Below, in pieces: positions 61,064 through 64,000 of a stretch of DNA of 64,000 bases (position 1 is the stretch's first letter; every line of letters starts with the position of its first letter). Source of the DNA: Cephalopachus bancanus (taxonomy: Eukaryota; Chordata; Mammalia; Primates; Tarsiidae); assembly GCA_027257055.1 (NCBI GenBank), contig JAPVLO010000054.1:3534001-3598000 (forward strand), given 5' to 3'. Under the pieces are notes generated by a model that saw only the letters and a program-made list of their open reading frames with translations, was not told the origin of the DNA and searched no databases. A program made the translations under genes and the position numbers.

Positions 61064-62685
61064 CCAGATCAATGTCGGAAAAATTGTTTTACAGTCATTG
61101 GCTCATTCTAAAATATTCACTAAAACTTGCCCAGAATTAGGTATTAAAATGAATTAACATTAACATAAGAGGATATTAAGAATGACAGACTGCATATATG
61201 AGAATTAACTTTTCTCATACATTTATAGGGGAGCCACCAGAATTCAAAACAAAAGCAACCACAACAAAGACATCTAGATTTAAGTTGCCCTTATACACAT
61301 CCTTGAAAACAGTAGTATATCAGCCCTCTAGAAATTCTAAAATTGGAACATAGTTTCTAGCTTGGAGAAGATTTTTCAATAATATTTTCAAGAAGGCAGC
61401 TTAAAGTAAAAAAAAATAAGTGAGAGTTCCAAAAGTGGCTGAATATTTAGAGAGGAATATATTTTTTAATGTTGAGGCTTTTATTCACGACTTCTTAATT
61501 CTTCACTACCCGGTGGTCAAGTTATCTGAATCACAGGCCCAGAGATAAACTCACTAATACTCCTCATGGTGACTTGGGCTTAACATTTTGCTATCTGCTT
61601 CAATTCTTTTGTCTTCTTCCACAATGACAATTCTACCATTGAAAAGTCTCTTGTATCCATCCTGTCTACTATTGTAGTCTAAACACATGTATTCTAAAAT
61701 GCGAGCAGTTCTTTTCAAGATCTAATTATTCTCTCAGCTCTGCCCTCTCTTTGATGCACCCCACCCTCTGCCTATACCATCTTGAACATTACCACCTGAG
61801 TAATGTTTCCAAAATATCCTATTATTCTTTCAATAAGTGTTTTCTATCCATCAATAGGCTGAATGGTGTTATTCACTGGACAACAATATTCATCAACTCT
61901 TCACTTTATGTAAGGACCAAGTCTCTGAACTTTTTATGTCCATACCCAGCCCTTTACAACCACATTCATTACCTTCTGTTTTCTAGCAAAACTCTCCCAT
62001 TTATCAACAGACTCCTCAGTGTCCTGGATACCACCATGCTCATGTATGTCTCCTCTATTCCTAATGCTGTATCCTCTACTAGAAAGACCTGCCCCTCCTT
62101 CTCTCGCAACTCAGCCAGCAACTCCTTGAGAAACCCACTGCCACTATTCCAGACTGAATTAATCATTCTCCTCCCTTAATTCAAACAGCCATTCATGATC
62201 TGTAAAAACAGATCTGTACAATCATTTTGTGGGTGGGGAGGATGTCAGTGAAAGAGAGTCCAGAATGGATGAAAGGTGGTTGTCAGGGTCCATACAGACT
62301 CTCTTGGAGATTCTCAACCTCCTGCAGGCTCCCCCACCTCTTCAAAGAATAAGGCACAGAACCCACCAAAGGAGCTTCTGTCTCTACATAAGTCAAACTG
62401 ACTAGGCCAGGGAGAGCTGAGTAGAGGGGTTTCTTTGTTATGCTTACACCCATGGTCCTGACTTTTCTTTATGGATTCCCTGTTGAGGATCGACTCTAGA
62501 AAGGCTACCGCACTCACTGCCCATATCCATCACTATCCAAGGAAAACCCCCTCACCTATGGCCCTTTGAGCTAGCCTAAGTTGGGTTTCACCCAGCTGGA
62601 TTTTAGTCCAATGGCCCTATCAGCAAACCAACAAGATGAAGCACAGTGGTGAATGAGCCAGCCAGAGCAAACAGTTTCACTTTTT

Positions 62686-62974
62686 CTTTTTTGCGTCAGA
62701 GTCTCACTCTGTCACCCAGGCTGGAGTGTAGGGGCACGCTCAAGGCCATTGCAGCCTCGACCTACTGGGCTCAGGTGATCCTTCCACCTCAGCCTTCCAA
62801 GTAGCTGGAACTACAGGCACACATCACCACGCCTGTCTAATTTTTTGACTTATGGTAGAGATGAGGTCTCACCAAGTTGTCCAGGCTGGTCTCGAACCCC
62901 TATGCTAAGGCAATCCTCTTGCCTTGGTCTCCCAAAGTGTTGGGATTGCAGGCATGAGCCATGGTGCCTGGCCA
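62686..62974 (-). mobile_element. Alu, older copy
   Basis: Reverse dimer; flanks aaacagtttcacttt and aaactgtttcacttc are the target duplication. Lacks the lineage hairpin (ctcgaacccctatgct). Confidence 0.9.
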
Positions 62975-63374
62975 AACTGTTTCACTTCTAATGAGACCTT
63001 CAGAATGAATTCGGTTACTTATTTGGATCACTCTACCTGTTACTCCACTGTAGACAAGATAACAAAGAATTTTGGCAATAGCCAACCCTCTGGAGAGACT
63101 AGTTTTTAAAAAACAGCAAGATTATTAAGACAAATGATACACAAGGGCCTCAAGAAACTTTTTCTTCTTAATTGATTCAGACTTGGAGGCAGAGAGAAAA
63201 CTGTTGTCTAAAGGGATGTAACTACCCCCCAGCTACTTACATCTTCTCTTCACAGTAACTATTTCCTCCTGACAAATCTCATCTTTGTTGAGCTGTTCAT
63301 GGGACAAAGTTGTTGTATACAATTCAGAGAACAAGAAAGTATGCTAAAGATGCTCTGAAAGAAAGTTCTATCAG

Positions 63375-63740
63375 TGATTCTCAGCTTCAGATTGCATCAG
63401 AATCACCTGGCGGTCTTGTTAAAATACACATAACTGGACTCCACCGCCAGAGATCTTGATTTAATAGGTCTGGTGTGAGGCCAGATAATTTGCATTTACA
63501 AGTTCCCAGAAAGCAACTATTCCCAGGACCACATGTTTGAGAACATGCGATCTAAATCACTAATTCTCCATCCTGAGCTGCATATTAGAATTACCTGAGG
63601 ATGTTTTCAAACAATACCAGTACTCGTATCAACCTCATCAATTGAAGCTGCTTCGCTGGGGTATAGCATTGGGGTACTGGTGTTTTAAGTTTTCCAGATG
63701 ATTCCATGGTTTAGCCAAACTTTGTGATTCACTGCTAAAT
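63375..63740 (+). mobile_element. Two MER5-type hAT elements in tandem
   Basis: 63375-63553: gattctcagcttcagattgc, gcatcagaatcacctggcgg, tggactccaccgccagagat, ccacatgtttgagaaca - a clear MER5A. 63555-63740 repeats the order in decayed form (attagaattacctgaggatg, agatgattccatggttta). They lie head to tail. Confidence 0.8.
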
Positions 63741-63934
63741 CTATCAGCTAATAAGACTGGGAATTCATCTTTACGACTGTAAATAAGAACGCCTAGGAAA
63801 CTACTCCGTCGGTAAACATTTATTACATTTATTAAGCATCTAGAACGTATATTGCTCTCTTCTACATGACATGGAAGATTCTTTTAAAAACACAGTGTGT
63901 GTTCTGAGGAAACCATACATATAGGAAAATGCCC

Positions 63935-64000
63935 TCATTGTAGTTTTGATTTGCATTTCCCTGGTTATGAGTGACCTGGGCGTTTTTTTCATATACAGGT
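63935..64000 (-). mobile_element. L1 fragment running off the window
   Basis: ttttgatttgcatttccctg followed by gttatgagtgacctgggc and tttcatata is the reverse of a well-known L1 ORF2 segment. Confidence 0.75.

Larger units (their letters stand above)
59560..64000 (+). other. A1CF: A1CF intron after coding exon 4 (incomplete)
   Basis: The intron begins gttagc and is not closed within the window. It holds four Alus in 3.1 kb (three on +, one on -), two MER5-type elements and the edge of an L1. Between 61064 and 62685 I see no clear element; 61580-62200 is pyrimidine-rich and may be a decayed L2, but I cannot support that firmly. 62975-63370 shows nothing. Confidence 0.75.

Noticed and set aside
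61751..62179. 142-codon open frame on + strand, longest in the window by length
   Set aside because: Low-complexity Leu/Ser/Thr composition from pyrimidine-rich, possibly L2-derived sequence; no domain, no splice context, no conservation evidence.

Overview
The window is nuclear DNA from a primate, almost certainly not human. It carries the 5' coding part of one gene on the + strand, A1CF (APOBEC1 complementation factor), inside a large amount of non-coding sequence. The primate call rests on many dimeric, 7SL-derived Alu elements plus L1, L2, MIR and old DNA transposons. The youngest Alus form a subfamily I do not know from human, and they also lack the marks I associate with lemur and galago Alus. 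The L1 3' ends are likewise unlike human L1PA. A tarsier is my best guess, but that is an inference from repeat style, not a demonstration.

Layout. 1-35009: upstream flank and 5' intron of A1CF with no protein-coding exon that I can see; it holds L2, MIR, an MST/MLT1-type LTR, two mariner fragments, several lineage-specific L1 insertions (two with 5' inversion), an old L1 with four nested insertions (20515-23480), an AT-rich block with a perfect 48-bp palindrome (28287-28334), and a second L2 (29340-30860). 35010-35153: first coding exon. 35154-51810: large intron 1. 51811-51945 and 53737-53867: exons for RRM1. 53868-59320: intron with a 246-bp inverted repeat (54503-54748 and 55046-55291). 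59321-59559: exon for most of RRM2. 59560-64000: start of the next intron, Alu-rich; the rest of the gene lies beyond the window.

The four coding exons join in frame to give 201 complete codons plus the first base of codon 202, with consensus GT/AG sites throughout. They encode the N-terminus, all of RRM1 and most of RRM2 of a nuclear/cytoplasmic RNA-binding protein that partners APOBEC1 in C-to-U editing of apolipoprotein B mRNA. The non-coding first exon and promoter are probably in the left 35 kb, but I could not place them. I found no CRISPR array, tRNA or rRNA gene, operon or new multi-gene system. The most notable things are structural: the intronic inverted repeat, the perfect palindrome, short L1-mobilised LTR 3' ends, a 67-bp L1-tail insertion with target-site duplication, and an Alu subfamily with a strengthened tRNA-T-arm-like hairpin at its B box.
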